DNA of 64,000 nt from assembly GCF_900117315.1 (NCBI RefSeq), contig NZ_LT630337.1:2737601-2801600 (forward strand), written 5' to 3'. A program made the translations under genes and the position numbers. The notes beneath the pieces were generated by a model that was not told the origin of the DNA, ran no database searches, and worked only from the letters and a program-made list of their open reading frames with translations. Source of the DNA: Bacillus massilinigeriensis. GTDB lineage: Bacteria; Bacillota; Bacilli; Bacillales; Cytobacillaceae. Shown here piece after piece: positions 1 to 9,745 of the stretch (within the stretch, counting starts at the first letter, position 1; each line of letters starts with the position of its first letter).

Positions 1-928
1 CCCTTAGTGCACGTTTTGCTTTGTTTTGTGGGAGTTCTTCAACTATTCTTAAAGCCTTATTTAAATAATGATCACTAACAGCCATTGACTTTTCAATCAC
101 ATCAGACTGTTTAATCAAAGAGATGATACGATCCATCTCACTTCGAGAAGTGTTTTCATGAACCTTACATATCTCCTCTCGAAGAATGGGATCCTCCATT
201 GCATATAGAACAGGCAGGGTAATATTCCCTTGTAATAAGTCTCCACCAGCAGGTTTCCCTAACTCTTTTTCTGTTCCTGTAAAATCAAGAATATCATCAA
301 TAATTTGATAGCTCATGCCGACATAATATCCAAACTGAAATAATTTCTTCTGAACCCTCTCATCCACATCAGCCGCTATCGCTCCTAATCTACAGCTAGC
401 AGCAATAAGAAGAGCCGTTTTACGTTTTATTCTTCTAAAGTAATCTCTAATATTCTGATCAAATCTGTATTTATCTTTTATTTGCTCAATCTCGCCAATC
501 GTTAACTCAACCATTGTATTTGACAATATTTTATGTGCGTCGGGATTCTTAATTTCTGTCATTAATTCTACCGCTCTTGCAAAAATATAATCTCCCGTAT
601 ACATAGCCACTTTATTATCCCACTTGGTATTAATAGTAGGTCTGCCACGTCTAAGTTCTGCATCATCAATAACATCATCATGAACAAGGGAAGCCATATG
701 AATCAGTTCAAGTGCAACAGCAACATTCTTAATCTTATTAATATCATACTGGCCAAATTTTCCAGATAGTAATACAAAAATAGGGCGAATTCTTTTCCCG
801 CCCGCTTGTAATAATTGCAAGGATGCTTGATGTAGAATTGGCGACTCAGCATGAATCGTTTCTTCGAGTGATTTTTCAATTATATTTATATCTTGATTTA
901 AAAATGATAACATCATTTGTAATTTCAT
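1..928 (-). CDS. hepT: Heptaprenyl diphosphate synthase component II (3' end cut by window edge)
   Basis: This is the catalytic subunit of heptaprenyl diphosphate synthase, which makes the C35 side chain of menaquinone-7 by adding isopentenyl units to farnesyl diphosphate. The reading frame is open from an ATG at 928 to the left edge, giving 309 codons. The first aspartate-rich motif DDVIDD is at residues 84-89 and the second, DDILD, lies near residue 210; both bind the magnesium-diphosphate of the substrates. The family is about 320 residues long, so only the last dozen or so residues are missing. A GGGTGA sequence precedes the start. It is the last visible gene of the hepS-menG-hepT group, as in B. 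subtilis. The component I partner is hepS, two genes upstream. Confidence 0.95.
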   Translation of the reverse strand, partial: MKLQMMLSFLNQDINIIEKSLEETIHAESPILHQASLQLLQAGGKRIRPIFVLLSGKFGQYDINKIKNVAVALELIHMASLVHDDVIDDAELRRGRPTINTKWDNKVAMYTGDYIFARAVELMTEIKNPDAHKILSNTMVELTIGEIEQIKDKYRFDQNIRDYFRRIKRKTALLIAASCRLGAIAADVDERVQKKLFQFGYYVGMSYQIIDDILDFTGTEKELGKPAGGDLLQGNITLPVLYAMEDPILREEICKVHENTSRSEMDRIISLIKQSDVIEKSMAVSDHYLNKALRIVEELPQNKAKRALR

Positions 929-1019
929 ATGACTTCACCCTGATTAAAAAAATCCTTTACATTACGTACGTTATAATGGATTCCTGACTATTTGTTTTAG
1001 AAAAAATGCCTACTTTTTC

Positions 1020-1721
1020 CTATTTCCGTCCAAAATGGACTGCAGCTGCTCCACCGCTGTAAGGTTTATAGGTGACCTCTTTAAAGCCAGCCTGTTTAAA
1101 TAATTTTGCCAGTTCTTTCATATTAGGAAAATCACGGGCAGATTCTTGTAACCAAGAATACTCTTTATAGCTTTTTGCAAATAGCTTTCCAAATAAAGGC
1201 ATGATGAACCGAAAATAAAAATAGAATAGCTGCTTATAACCAAATAAGGTTGGCTGGGATGTTTCTAAGCATACAGCGACTCCTGTTGGCTTTAGAACAC
1301 GATGCATCTCTTTTAATACTTGCAGATAATCTGGAACATTTCTTAATCCAAATCCAATTGTCACATAATCAAATGTTTCATCTTCAAACGGAAGCTCCAT
1401 AGCATTTCCGTGTATTAATGATACTTGATCTAAATGCATGCTTTTAACTTTTTCTTCCCCGACCTTTAGCATATTTTTGCTAAAATCTAAGCCCACTACT
1501 TTTCCTGTCGGACCCACTTCATTCGCTAAGGCAATCGTCCAATCAGCTGTTCCGCAACAAACATCTAGGGCAACTTTCCCTTTTTGGACATTCATTCGAT
1601 TCATGGTATCCTTCCGCCATCTAAGATGCTGTTTAAAGCTAATGACAGAATTCATCTTATCATAATTATCCGAAATATTTTCAAAGACATGATGGACACG
1701 TTCTTCCTTTGAATGCTGCAT
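1020..1721 (-). CDS. menG: Demethylmenaquinone methyltransferase
   Basis: MenG (MenH/UbiE family) uses S-adenosylmethionine to methylate demethylmenaquinone, the last step of menaquinone synthesis. The 233-residue length equals that of the B. subtilis protein. The SAM-binding motif I reads [11 protein letters not shown] at about residues 52-62, and the UbiE signature GFGLRNVPD is near residue 123. The ATG at 1721 starts only three bases after the hepS stop, and its ribosome binding site AGAAGGG lies in the last codons of hepS, so the two genes are probably translationally coupled. The neighbouring hepS and hepT supply the prenyl chain, so the three genes form one menaquinone unit. Confidence 0.96.
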   Translation of the reverse strand: MQHSKEERVHHVFENISDNYDKMNSVISFKQHLRWRKDTMNRMNVQKGKVALDVCCGTADWTIALANEVGPTGKVVGLDFSKNMLKVGEEKVKSMHLDQVSLIHGNAMELPFEDETFDYVTIGFGLRNVPDYLQVLKEMHRVLKPTGVAVCLETSQPTLFGYKQLFYFYFRFIMPLFGKLFAKSYKEYSWLQESARDFPNMKELAKLFKQAGFKEVTYKPYSGGAAAVHFGRK

Positions 1722-1724
1722 CTT

Positions 1725-2537
1725 TTACCCTTCTTCCACAAACGTTCTAGCCAATTGTTTATTTTCATTTAATAAAGAATGTATACTTTGCCTAAGAAAA
1801 TCATTAATAAATGGAATCTTATTAGCTTCACTTTCAATCATTTCAGCCAACTTTTCAATATAATGATCAAAAACGATTATATTAGAATTTTGTTTACCAT
1901 TTGAACCTTTTGTAAAAGCTTTTCCACTAGTGGACAAAAATAACTTATTGATACCATCAAAAATGATTGAGGTTCCATATTGAAGATACGTTCTTCTCTC
2001 CATTAATAACCTATTGAGAAGAAGGAAGTTTTGTACAAATGGGTTCCAAGATTGACAATGAAAGAAATTTATTATCTTTGTAAACAAGGCAGACTCAATC
2101 TTTTTAACACAATCCATCAATTCATCAATATGGTGAAAATCTTTTTGATATAGATTTATCTTTTGTTCGTTAACATCCTTTATCCCCTCAGCAAGAACTC
2201 GAATCATTTCTATATCATTATGATTAGCTAAAATTTTGTAATAGAGGCCACTATAAAAATCGCCAGCTAGGACAGTAAGTTGGAGACTTTTGTGTTCCTT
2301 ATCCTCTTCTGTTTTTACTGTATCATGGGTATCAAGGGCAATTTGAATAAGCATGGTTGTTACTGCACACGCTTCTAATTGACTTTTTGTTAGACCAATT
2401 TTTTTTAGTATAGAGGTCAGTATAAGCAGCTTATGTTGGTCAATAGTAGGTGACGTTATATAGTGAAGCAAATAGGGATTTAGTACTTTTCTCTCAATTT
2501 GCTTTTTTACGTGATTAAATGTCTCTTGAATTTGCAA
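1725..2537 (-). CDS. hepS: Heptaprenyl diphosphate synthase component I
   Basis: HepS is the non-catalytic partner of HepT and is needed for C35 chain-length control. Recognition rests on the family pattern (ALDTHD near residue 90, LTVLAGDFYSGLYY near residue 110, INLYQ near residue 150) and on position beside menG and hepT. The start is uncertain. An upstream in-frame ATG at 2543 is only two bases from the AAGGGTG Shine-Dalgarno, whereas the TTG at 2537 is eight bases from it and gives an N-terminus (MQIQETF) like that of the B. subtilis protein. I therefore chose the TTG start, giving 270 residues. A long open extension upstream has no ribosome binding site. HepS is a poorly conserved protein, so divergence from B. 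subtilis is expected. Confidence 0.88.
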   Translation of the reverse strand: MQIQETFNHVKKQIERKVLNPYLLHYITSPTIDQHKLLILTSILKKIGLTKSQLEACAVTTMLIQIALDTHDTVKTEEDKEHKSLQLTVLAGDFYSGLYYKILANHNDIEMIRVLAEGIKDVNEQKINLYQKDFHHIDELMDCVKKIESALFTKIINFFHCQSWNPFVQNFLLLNRLLMERRTYLQYGTSIIFDGINKLFLSTSGKAFTKGSNGKQNSNIIVFDHYIEKLAEMIESEANKIPFINDFLRQSIHSLLNENKQLARTFVEEG

Positions 2538-2726
2538 AGTCATCACCCTTGTTTCCCCTAAATTCTCATTATGTAATCTTGAATCAAATAAAACCAAATA
2601 TTCAGCATATAAAAAGATTAAATCTTTTTATATATTAATGACACAAACACAGACTTGACAATTATATCATAAAAGCAAACTAGATGGTCGTGATTATATA
2701 AATAAAAAAATTATCATTTTTATTCA

Positions 2727-2963
2727 TTATTTTTTTGAATCACTTTCCACTTCACCATGGGAAGTGATTATTTGAGCATTCCCTCTTATTTTGATGGCGG
2801 AAGTATGTTCAGTGAATTGGGCAACCATTACTTCACCTTTATCTAATTTTTCTGAGTGATGAAATCTTGTATCTGAACCACGGGTTAAACCAATGACATT
2901 TACTCCATCTTCCATTGCCTTTATTACAATGTATTCTCCTGTTAAATTCGACTTTTTATCCAT
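2727..2963 (-). CDS. mtrB: trp RNA-binding attenuation protein (TRAP)
   Basis: TRAP forms an 11-subunit ring that, when loaded with tryptophan, wraps (G/U)AG-repeat RNA and terminates transcription or blocks translation of trp genes. The protein has 78 residues and is nearly identical to B. subtilis TRAP across the core. The RNA-binding triad is present as K39, K58 and R60 (K37, K56 and R58 in B. subtilis numbering), and the tryptophan-contacting VIGLTRG and FTEHTSAIK segments are intact. The ATG at 2963 follows a GGGGTGA ribosome binding site, and an upstream in-frame extension is ignored. It sits just downstream of folE (mtrA), the classic mtrAB arrangement, with a strong intercistronic hairpin between them. 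The trp operon itself is not in the window. Confidence 0.97.
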   Translation of the reverse strand: MDKKSNLTGEYIVIKAMEDGVNVIGLTRGSDTRFHHSEKLDKGEVMVAQFTEHTSAIKIRGNAQIITSHGEVESDSKK

Positions 2964-3038
2964 TATATCACCCCACACACTTTTTTTTGAAAGGCTTTTC
3001 AATTAGCTCAGTTAAACTCGAAAGCCGGTACAACCTCT

Positions 3039-3080
3039 AAATAAAAGGCTCAAAGAAAAGGTTCTTTCAGCCTTTTATTT
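3039..3080 (-). terminator. Intercistronic hairpin between folE and mtrB
   Basis: Two 19-base arms (3039-3057 and 3062-3080) pair with a single C-C mismatch around a 4-base loop. The hairpin begins a few bases after the folE stop codon. Its distal arm ends in an A-rich, not a U-rich, tract in the minus-strand transcript, so it may act as an RNA processing or stability element rather than a full terminator. Confidence 0.55.
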
Positions 3081-3087
3081 ACTTTTA

Positions 3088-3651
3088 TTATTTAATTAAC
3101 GTTAATATTTCCGCTCTAGCTGTGGAATCACTCACTAAATTACCTCTTACTGCCGAGGTAACTGTTTTGGAGCCGGGTTTCTTAACCCCACGCATGGTCA
3201 TACACATGTGTTCAGCTTCCACGACTACCATTACCCCATGGGGCTCAAGTTGTTCCATAATCGCATCAGCAATGGACGATGTAATACGTTCTTGAAGCTG
3301 TGGTCTTCTTGCGACTGCCTCAACCGCTCTTGCAAGCTTACTTAAACCTGTTACTCTACCATTTCTCGGAATATATGCTACATGTGCCTTGCCAAAGAAA
3401 GGGACTAAATGATGCTCACACATGGAATAAAACGGAATATCCTTGACTAAAACTAATTCTTCATGATCCTCTCCGAATATTGTTTCAAAATATTCCTTTG
3501 GATCCTGATTTAGACCGCTAAATACCTCTTCGTACATTTTTGCTACTCTCTTTGGTGTATCCAATAGACCTTCGCGATTTGGGTCTTCCCCGATTGCTTC
3601 TAATATTAAACGTACCGCCTCTTCAATTTGGGCACGATTGACATTTCCCAT
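3088..3651 (-). CDS. folE: GTP cyclohydrolase I
   Basis: FolE (MtrA) converts GTP to dihydroneopterin triphosphate, the first step of folate synthesis. The protein has 187 residues, close to the 190 of B. subtilis. The zinc and active-site residues are visible: C78 and H81 in the CEHH motif, and a later cysteine in EHMCMTMRG near residue 150. The [11 protein letters not shown] signature is close to the C-terminus. The ATG at 3651 has a GGAGGAAGG ribosome binding site. It is the first gene of the folE-mtrB unit; pairing with TRAP is conserved in Bacillus. A likely sigma-A promoter lies about 40 bases upstream. Confidence 0.97.
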   Translation of the reverse strand: MGNVNRAQIEEAVRLILEAIGEDPNREGLLDTPKRVAKMYEEVFSGLNQDPKEYFETIFGEDHEELVLVKDIPFYSMCEHHLVPFFGKAHVAYIPRNGRVTGLSKLARAVEAVARRPQLQERITSSIADAIMEQLEPHGVMVVVEAEHMCMTMRGVKKPGSKTVTSAVRGNLVSDSTARAEILTLIK

Positions 3652-3690
3652 TTACCTTCCTCCTAAGATGATTCCTACCTGACATGTTTA

Positions 3691-3720
3691 ATATTAGCAC
3701 AACCATTTCAATCCTAGCAA
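3691..3720 (-). promoter_or_regulatory. Probable sigma-A promoter of folE-mtrB
   Basis: On the minus strand a TTGCTA -35 (3715-3720) and a TAATAT -10 (3691-3696) are separated by 18 bases, with a TG extended -10 dinucleotide. It is placed about 40 bases before the folE start. It was read by eye only. Confidence 0.45.
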
Positions 3721-3745
3721 AAATGGTGATTTGTTTTTTAAACAC

Positions 3746-3777
3746 ACAAAAAGGCTGCGAATTATCGCAGCCTTTTG
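3746..3777 (-). terminator. Rho-independent terminator after hbs
   Basis: A perfect stem (AAAGGCTGCGA paired with TCGCAGCCTTT) with a short loop is followed by a T-run in the minus-strand transcript. It lies 27 bases after the hbs stop. The A/T flanks make it potentially bidirectional. Confidence 0.85.
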
Positions 3778-3803
3778 TTAAAACTTAAAGTTTTATGTAA
3801 TAA

Positions 3804-4076
3804 TTATTTTACTGCATCTTTAAGTGCTTTACCTGGTTTAAAAGCAGGAACTTTGCTAGCAGCAATTTCAATTTCTTCCCCAGTTTGAGGATTGCGACCT
3901 TTACGTGCAGCGCGCTCACGTACCTCAAAGTTACCAAAACCGATTAATTGAACTTTGTCACCATCTTTTAAAGCATTTAAAATGGACTCGAATACAGCAT
4001 CAACTGCTTTAGTAGCATCTTTCTTTGATAATTCACTAGCTTCAGCAACTGCGTTAATAAGTTCTGTCTTGTTCAT
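3804..4076 (-). CDS. hbs: DNA-binding protein HU
   Basis: This is the histone-like nucleoid protein HU, a small dimeric DNA-bending protein that is essential in B. subtilis. It has 90 residues. The family signature [22 protein letters not shown] (DNA-binding arm) is at about residues 46-67, and the C-terminal [11 protein letters not shown] is typical. The ATG at 4076 follows a strong GGAGGTG ribosome binding site; an in-frame GTG three codons upstream lies inside that site and was rejected. The gene is a single transcription unit with its own promoter and terminator, consistent with high expression. The position between folE/mtrB and spoIVA is as in B. subtilis. Confidence 0.97.
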   Translation of the reverse strand: MNKTELINAVAEASELSKKDATKAVDAVFESILNALKDGDKVQLIGFGNFEVRERAARKGRNPQTGEEIEIAASKVPAFKPGKALKDAVK

Positions 4077-4188
4077 GCCTTTCACCTCCTCCCAAAAAAC
4101 TCGATAAAATAAAGAATCTTATCTTCATTACTAAACAAAAATATTGAATTTTATTCGTTGCGATGAAATTAAATTGACAACTTGACTT

Positions 4189-4217
4189 ATATTAAAATAT
4201 GAGTCAAAATAAGTCAA
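4189..4217 (-). promoter_or_regulatory. Sigma-A promoter of hbs
   Basis: On the minus strand TTGACT (4212-4217) and TAATAT (4189-4194) are separated by exactly 17 bases. The leader to the hbs start is about 105 bases. Confidence 0.7.
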
Positions 4218-4403
4218 CTTTTTATGAAAAAAACCTTTATTCGCAAGGCTTCTAGGCTATCGCAACGTTAATTCTGATAAAAGATTATCATAATAAACAA
4301 GGGTTATCAAGGATATTTGTTGATTTAGTGGGAATCTTTTCTTATTTTTCTTCATAATCCTATAAATTTTGCTATTTTTTTCATACTTTTATTAAATAAG
4401 CAG

Positions 4404-4427
4404 AAAAAAGACCCCTAAAAAGGAGTC
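4404..4427 (-). terminator. Terminator after spoIVA
   Basis: In the minus-strand transcript GACTCC pairs with GGGGTC (one G-U pair) across a 6-base loop and is followed by six T residues. It starts six bases after the spoIVA stop. Confidence 0.8.
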
Positions 4428-4432
4428 GATTT

Positions 4433-5911
4433 CTATAATATGATAGCAATTAGACCGCCGGAGCCTTCATTGATGATTCTCTCTAATGTTTCTTTTAATT
4501 TATAGCGAGCATTCTCAGGCATTAAGGAAAGTTTAGCTTGAATGCCTTCTCTGACGATGGAACTTAAGCTGCGCCCAAAGATATCTGAATTCCAAATAGA
4601 AAGCGGGTCATCTTCAAAATCTTGCATTAAATATCGAACTAGCTCTTCACTTTGCTTTTCAGTTCCGATGATAGGTGCAAATTCTGATTCAACATCTACC
4701 TTAATCATATGAATTGATGGTGCTACTGCTTTTAGGCGCACCCCAAACCTTGCACCTTGGCGAATGATTTCAGGCTCATCTAAACTCATATCTGCTAATG
4801 ATGGAGCAGCAATACCGTAGCCGGTTTGTTTAACCATTCTCAATGCATCAGCAATTTGATCATACTCTTGTTTAGCATGAGAGAAATCTTGCATTAGTTC
4901 TAGCAAATGATCTTTTCCCCGAATTTCCACACCCACAATTTCCTTTAGAATATCATCATAGAGTTCATCCGGAGCAAATAGGTCAATCTCCGCTACGCCC
5001 TGCCCCATTTCAATACCTGCAAGGCTAGCATTCTCGATGAAATCATAATCCGTAAATTGATTGACTACTCGATCCACATCTCTTAGCCTTTTAATGTCCT
5101 TCACAGTGTTCTTAACAGCTTCTTGATAGCTTTCACGTAACCAATGGTTCTCGCGTAGCACCATTACCCAGCTAGGAAGATTTACATTCACTTCTAGTAC
5201 AGGGAATTCATAAAGCGCCTCACGCATCACGTTCAATACATCTGCTTCTCTCATGCTTTCAACACTCATCGCAATCACTGGAATATCGTATTTTTCAGCA
5301 AGATTATTTCTTAATGCTTCTGTATTTGGGTGATGTGGCTGCACACTATTGATGACCATAATAAATGGTTTGCCAACTTCCTTTAATTCAGAAATCACTC
5401 TTTCTTCTGCTTCAAGATAATTAGCCCTTGGAATTTCTCCTATAGTACCATCAGTAGTAATGACTACTCCAATGGTTGAATGCTCTTGAATCACCTTTCT
5501 TGTACCTATTTCAGCTGCTTCGTGAAATGGGATAGGCTCTTCATACCATGGAGTGGTAATCATCCTTGGACCATTTTCATCTTCATAACCCTTTGCCCCT
5601 GGGACCGTATATCCGACACAATCCACAAGTCGAATATTGACATCCAGGCCTTCATCAACGTGAATCGTCGCCGCCTGATTTGGAACAAACTTTGGCTCAG
5701 TTGTCATAATGGTTTTTCCAGCAGCACTTTGTGGTAACTCGTCTTGCGTGCGGGCACGCTCTGCTTCATTGTTTATATTCGGAATAACAACAAGCTCCAT
5801 AAATTTTTTAATGAATGTAGATTTTCCTGTTCTTACAGCACCAACTATTCCAAGATAGATATCGCCGCCTGTTCTTTCGGCAATATCTTTAAAAATATCT
5901 ACCTTTTCCAA
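4433..5911 (-). CDS. spoIVA: Stage IV sporulation protein A, coat basement ATPase
   Basis: SpoIVA is the cytoskeletal ATPase that polymerises around the forespore and anchors the coat and cortex machinery. The 492-residue length and sequence match B. subtilis closely. The Walker A motif GAVRTGKST is at residues 24-32, a DCVGYTVPGAKGYEDENGPR switch-like segment follows near residue 98, and the C-terminal targeting end GSGGLIAIIL is intact. The start is a TTG at 5911 with an AGGAGGGG ribosome binding site; the same TTG start is used in B. subtilis. In that species expression is from mother-cell sigma-E. Here a CATAAATA element with an ATA-type -35 lies about 65 bases upstream, but I do not regard it as established. 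Confidence 0.98.
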   Translation of the reverse strand: MEKVDIFKDIAERTGGDIYLGIVGAVRTGKSTFIKKFMELVVIPNINNEAERARTQDELPQSAAGKTIMTTEPKFVPNQAATIHVDEGLDVNIRLVDCVGYTVPGAKGYEDENGPRMITTPWYEEPIPFHEAAEIGTRKVIQEHSTIGVVITTDGTIGEIPRANYLEAEERVISELKEVGKPFIMVINSVQPHHPNTEALRNNLAEKYDIPVIAMSVESMREADVLNVMREALYEFPVLEVNVNLPSWVMVLRENHWLRESYQEAVKNTVKDIKRLRDVDRVVNQFTDYDFIENASLAGIEMGQGVAEIDLFAPDELYDDILKEIVGVEIRGKDHLLELMQDFSHAKQEYDQIADALRMVKQTGYGIAAPSLADMSLDEPEIIRQGARFGVRLKAVAPSIHMIKVDVESEFAPIIGTEKQSEELVRYLMQDFEDDPLSIWNSDIFGRSLSSIVREGIQAKLSLMPENARYKLKETLERIINEGSGGLIAIIL

Positions 5912-6098
5912 GTGATCCCCTCCTGTATCGTGAGTTAGTGGGAAAATTTTATCCTAATTAATAGTTTAAACAGTATATATTTATGTTGTTGTCCTACAAC
6001 GTTATGACCATTTTTGAAAAAAATTTTTTTACCTCCTTATCGATAGTTTCTTATAGAAAATATCTTATTTTATATATTCAATAAGTCATGCAAGAATA

Positions 6099-6144
6099 AA
6101 AAAATAACCCTTCTTTTACAATATATTTTTGTAAAAGAAGAGTT
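6099..6144 (-). terminator. Terminator after yphF
   Basis: A 14-base stem (6106-6119 with 6131-6144, one G-T pair) is followed in the minus-strand transcript by a run of T residues. It begins four bases after the yphF stop and separates yphF from spoIVA. Confidence 0.88.
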
Positions 6145-6148
6145 ATGA

Positions 6149-6862
6149 CTATTTCTCTAAAAAGATTGGTTCCTCTGTTTTTTCATCAATGGTATATGGC
6201 AATGAATAAGCCGGAACAAAGATTGAGTCTTTAACTAGGATATCTCTTATATCCTCCCCTGGCTTATAATCATTATTTTTTTGAAGGGCCTGGGCCAAGT
6301 CTTTACGATAATCCACGTAAATTTCAGATTCTCCGGTAATGATTAAAGGAAGTCCTTGATTTGAATACGGACTTGTCACAAGCGGTTCCTCATCATAACC
6401 AAGCTTCTTATAATCTAGTGAAAAAACATTGTTTGTTAGCACTTCTTTATAGGGCGGATACTTTTTTGCTTTTAAATGAAGCTTCAAATCTCTTATGGTC
6501 TCAGCTATTCTTAAATCAAAAATCTTCACTGTTGGTTTTTTTTCAACATCTACAAGGACATATTGAAAAACACCCCCAGATTCAAAGGCATTTCCCGGGG
6601 GCTCCGCCATATATTTCGGTGTTAGCTTTTTAAAATCAATAGGGTATTTTTGATAGATTGGTGTTGAAAGATCCTTTGTTTTAATTGGTAATATCCCATC
6701 ATTATCCTTTTGAAAGTTATCGACAGCCTTTTGAACTGCACTAATTTGATCCTCATAAGGTACCTGGTTTTGCTGTAGCTTTTCCTTTGGATAAGCACAG
6801 CCTGTCAAAAGAAAAATGATACATGCAGTAAGTAATAACGATATACTATTGTTTTTGCTCAT
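6149..6862 (-). CDS. yphF: YphF-like lipoprotein of unknown function
   Basis: This is a 237-residue predicted lipoprotein. After a lysine-containing N-terminus there is a hydrophobic signal (LLLTACIIFLLTGC) ending in a lipobox cysteine near residue 21, so the mature protein should be attached to the outer face of the membrane. The rest is soluble and lysine-rich. Position between spoIVA and yphE and overall size match B. subtilis yphF, whose function is not established. The ATG at 6862 is chosen because it is preceded by AGAGGAT and directly starts the signal peptide; the open frame extends 18 codons further without a plausible ribosome binding site. The extension would overlap yphE. Confidence 0.8.
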   Translation of the reverse strand: MSKNNSISLLLTACIIFLLTGCAYPKEKLQQNQVPYEDQISAVQKAVDNFQKDNDGILPIKTKDLSTPIYQKYPIDFKKLTPKYMAEPPGNAFESGGVFQYVLVDVEKKPTVKIFDLRIAETIRDLKLHLKAKKYPPYKEVLTNNVFSLDYKKLGYDEEPLVTSPYSNQGLPLIITGESEIYVDYRKDLAQALQKNNDYKPGEDIRDILVKDSIFVPAYSLPYTIDEKTEEPIFLEK

Positions 6863-6890
6863 TATGATCAATCCTCTATGTATATACTTA

Positions 6891-7088
6891 TTAAACGGTC
6901 GGTCCGCTAAATACAATAAGAATAATAATTAAACCTGATAGTATCATAAAAATATAGGCAATTAGGGCAACAATAAATTTAAAAAAACCTTTTAACTTAT
7001 AACGGCTGAATAAAATTAATAATATGGATAATACCATAAACCCCATTCCAGCTATGGATATCCACATTTTTAGCATCGACTCTGACAT
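6891..7088 (-). CDS. yphE: Small membrane protein, YphE/DUF2768 family
   Basis: This 65-residue protein has two predicted transmembrane segments (about residues 7-27 and 36-60) joined by a short basic loop (SRYKLKGFF). Size, topology and position between gpsA and yphF match YphE of B. subtilis, a DUF2768 member with no assigned role. The ATG at 7088 has a GGAGAGGA ribosome binding site. It ends 28 bases before the yphF start, so the two are likely co-transcribed. It is possibly sporulation-linked, given spoIVA and yphF next to it, but that is inference from context only. Confidence 0.8.
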   Translation of the reverse strand: MSESMLKMWISIAGMGFMVLSILLILFSRYKLKGFFKFIVALIAYIFMILSGLIIILIVFSGPTV

Positions 7089-7143
7089 AATTAATCCTCT
7101 CCTTTATTCGAGAGTATTATAACATATTGGGTCTTTTTCAACA

Positions 7144-7185
7144 TAAAAAAACTGAAGTAAAGAAGGGCGAATTTCTTACTTCAGT
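7144..7185 (-). terminator. Terminator downstream of gpsA
   Basis: An ACTGAAGTAA-type stem (7151-7164 with 7172-7185, one bulge) is followed by seven T residues in the minus-strand transcript. It lies about 185 bases after the gpsA stop and would end the der-gpsA transcript before yphE. Confidence 0.8.
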
Positions 7186-7368
7186 CCATTTGACTAAATA
7201 CCCACACACATGCTGATTCCACCAGTTTGCTTCAAAGTATTTTATGCAAAATAATAGTCTCTTGTATCCTCGAAAGCCTATATTTTCAGGATAATTATAG
7301 GAAAATATTCTAACTAAAGAATATCAGTTTCAAATATCGAACGCTTTAATAAAAATATTTTTAACCCT

Positions 7369-8418
7369 TTATTGTTGGATTTGATTATCCAATTCATTTG
7401 CAAGGTCTTCCATTTCATGAGTCTTTGGACGTCCCATCAAAGAATCGACCTCATCCTTTGGATTTTTATTTTCAAATAATATACGATACAGAGCATTTGT
7501 AATAGGCATAGACACTTCATATTTTTGTGAAAGCTGAAAAGCCGCTTTTGTCGTTCTTACACCTTCTACGACCATGCCCATGTTATCCAAAACTTCTTGG
7601 AGATTTTGACCCTTTCCAAGTAAATTACCAGCTCTCCAATTACGAGAGTGAACACTGGTACAAGTTACAATTAAGTCTCCAATCCCTGCTAGTCCAGAAA
7701 AGGTTAATGGGCTGGCTCCCATTTTGATTCCTAATCTTGCTATTTCGGCTATTCCTCTTGTCATTAATGCTGCTTTGGCATTATCTCCATATCCAAGACC
7801 ATCAGAGATTCCAGCAGCTAATGCAATAATATTTTTTAAAGCTCCACCGATTTCAACACCGATGAGATCAGGATTCGTGTACACTCGGAAGTTTTGATTA
7901 ATAAATAAGTCTTGAACCTTTTCAGCAGCCTTCATATTTTTTGAAGATACTGCAACTGTAGTTGGATGTCTTCTGCTTACTTCTTCCGCATGACTTGGAC
8001 CTGACAGCACAACGATTTCCCCTAATAAATCTTCAGGCATTTCTTCCTCAATCATTTCTGAAATTCTTAAGAGGGTATCTGGCTCAATTCCTTTGCTGAC
8101 ATGAACGATTGTTAACGGTTCCTTTCTTATGGCGACAGTCCGTTGAATTACTTCCCGAATCGCTTTCGTAGGGACAGCTAGAATGATTGTTGACACCCCA
8201 GACAAGACTTCCTCTAATGATAAGAACCCTTTAATTGATTCAGGGAGAGCAATTTCAGGCAAATACTGACTATTTGTATGCTTTGCATTAATCTCATCAA
8301 TATGATCAGGATTATTCCCCCAAAGCCTTACCTCATGACCATTATCCGCCAAAACCATTGCCAAAGCTGTCCCCCAACTACCTGCTCCTAATACAGAAAT
8401 CTTTTCAGCTTTACCCAT
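7369..8418 (-). CDS. gpsA: Glycerol-3-phosphate dehydrogenase [NAD(P)+]
   Basis: GpsA reduces dihydroxyacetone phosphate to sn-glycerol-3-phosphate, the backbone for phospholipids. The nucleotide-binding motif GAGSWG is at residues 11-16, the catalytic lysine lies in [16 protein letters not shown] near residue 185, and [12 protein letters not shown] is typical. The ATG at 8418 gives 349 residues; an in-frame GTG at 8427 is too close to the GAGGG ribosome binding site. The gene follows der by 16 bases and is probably co-transcribed with it, as in B. subtilis. PlsC, encoded 5 kb upstream in the same direction, uses a later product of the same pathway. Confidence 0.97.
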   Translation of the reverse strand: MGKAEKISVLGAGSWGTALAMVLADNGHEVRLWGNNPDHIDEINAKHTNSQYLPEIALPESIKGFLSLEEVLSGVSTIILAVPTKAIREVIQRTVAIRKEPLTIVHVSKGIEPDTLLRISEMIEEEMPEDLLGEIVVLSGPSHAEEVSRRHPTTVAVSSKNMKAAEKVQDLFINQNFRVYTNPDLIGVEIGGALKNIIALAAGISDGLGYGDNAKAALMTRGIAEIARLGIKMGASPLTFSGLAGIGDLIVTCTSVHSRNWRAGNLLGKGQNLQEVLDNMGMVVEGVRTTKAAFQLSQKYEVSMPITNALYRILFENKNPKDEVDSLMGRPKTHEMEDLANELDNQIQQ

Positions 8419-8434
8419 CACAAACACATCCCTC

Positions 8435-9745
8435 TTATTTTCTCTCTCTAGCTAATAAACGAATTGGTGTGCCTTCAAAACCAAATGCATCTCGAATTCG
8501 ATTCTCTAAAAAACGTTTATAGGAAAAATGAAGTAGCTCTGGATCATTAACAAAAACAATAAATGTAGGTGGCTTAACAGAGACTTGAGTGACATAATAA
8601 ATTTTTAACCGTTTTCCCTTATCAGTAGGAGTCGGATTCATTGCAACAGCATCCATAATGATATCGTTTAGAACGCTTGTTTCAACACGTTTATTATGGT
8701 TTTCACTGGCTAAATTAATCATTGGGATGAGGGTATGAATCCGTTTCCTGGTTTTTGCTGACAAGAATACAATCGGAGCATAGTCTAAAAAGAGAAAATG
8801 CTCTCTAATATTTGTTTCAAATTCCTTCATGGTCTTTTCATCTTTTTCAACCGCATCCCATTTATTAACGACAATGATAACAGCTCGTCCAGCTTCATGG
8901 GCATAGCCTGCTATTTTCTTGTCCTGTTCAATAATACCTTCTTCACCATCTAATACAACAAGAACAACATCAGAGCGTTCAATCGCTTTTAAGGCTCGGA
9001 GCACGCTATATTTTTCAGTGCTCTCATAAACCTTTCCTTTTTTACGCATACCTGCTGTATCAATAATAACATACTTTTCTCCATTGTAAGTCACCGTAGA
9101 ATCAATTGCATCTCTTGTTGTCCCTGCAATGTTACTAACAATAACCCTATCTTCTCCAAGAATAGCATTAACTAAAGAGGATTTCCCTACATTTGGACGA
9201 CCTATTAATGAAAATTTTATTACATCATCTTCGTAATCTTTATCCTTCCCTTTTGGAAAGTACTTTGCTGCCTCATCAAGAAGATCTCCTAATCCTAAAC
9301 CATGTGATCCTGATATCGGGAATGGCTCTCCAAACCCTAATGAATAAAAATCATATATTTGACTACGCATATCTGGATTATCAATTTTGTTCACACCAAG
9401 TACAACTGGCTTCTTTGCTTTGTATAATATTTTTGCCACTTCTTCATCTGCCGCAGTTACTCCTTCTCGACCATTTGTCAAAAAGATAATTACATCTGCT
9501 TCATTAATAGCTATTTCAGCCTGAGCACGGATTTGTTCTAAAAATGGCTCGTCGCCAATATCAATTCCACCCGTATCAATGATGTTAAAATCATGATTTA
9601 ACCATTCTGCCGAGCTATAAATACGATCCCTAGTGACCCCAGGGATGTCCTCTACAATTGAAATTCGATCTCCAACTATTCTATTAAAGATTGTCGACTT
9701 GCCTACGTTTGGGCGTCCCACAATCGCTACCACCGGTTTAGACAT
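8435..9745 (-). CDS. der: Ribosome assembly GTPase Der (EngA)
   Basis: Der is an essential GTPase with two tandem G domains that matures the 50S ribosomal subunit. The length is 436 residues, equal to the B. subtilis protein. The first P-loop GRPNVGKST starts at about residue 9 with DTGGID as switch II, and the second GRPNVGKSS starts near residue 182 with [11 protein letters not shown]; the C-terminal KH-like domain is complete. The ATG at 9745 is nine bases from AGAGG; an ATG three codons upstream lies inside that ribosome binding site and was rejected. The gene is followed closely by gpsA. Confidence 0.98.
   Translation of the reverse strand: MSKPVVAIVGRPNVGKSTIFNRIVGDRISIVEDIPGVTRDRIYSSAEWLNHDFNIIDTGGIDIGDEPFLEQIRAQAEIAINEADVIIFLTNGREGVTAADEEVAKILYKAKKPVVLGVNKIDNPDMRSQIYDFYSLGFGEPFPISGSHGLGLGDLLDEAAKYFPKGKDKDYEDDVIKFSLIGRPNVGKSSLVNAILGEDRVIVSNIAGTTRDAIDSTVTYNGEKYVIIDTAGMRKKGKVYESTEKYSVLRALKAIERSDVVLVVLDGEEGIIEQDKKIAGYAHEAGRAVIIVVNKWDAVEKDEKTMKEFETNIREHFLFLDYAPIVFLSAKTRKRIHTLIPMINLASENHNKRVETSVLNDIIMDAVAMNPTPTDKGKRLKIYYVTQVSVKPPTFIVFVNDPELLHFSYKRFLENRIRDAFGFEGTPIRLLARERK

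Larger units (their letters stand above)
4077..4432. other. Intergenic region between spoIVA and hbs
   Basis: This 356-base AT-rich stretch carries the hbs promoter and leader (about 4080-4217) and the spoIVA terminator (4404-4427). I saw no further coding sequence in it. Confidence 0.7.
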
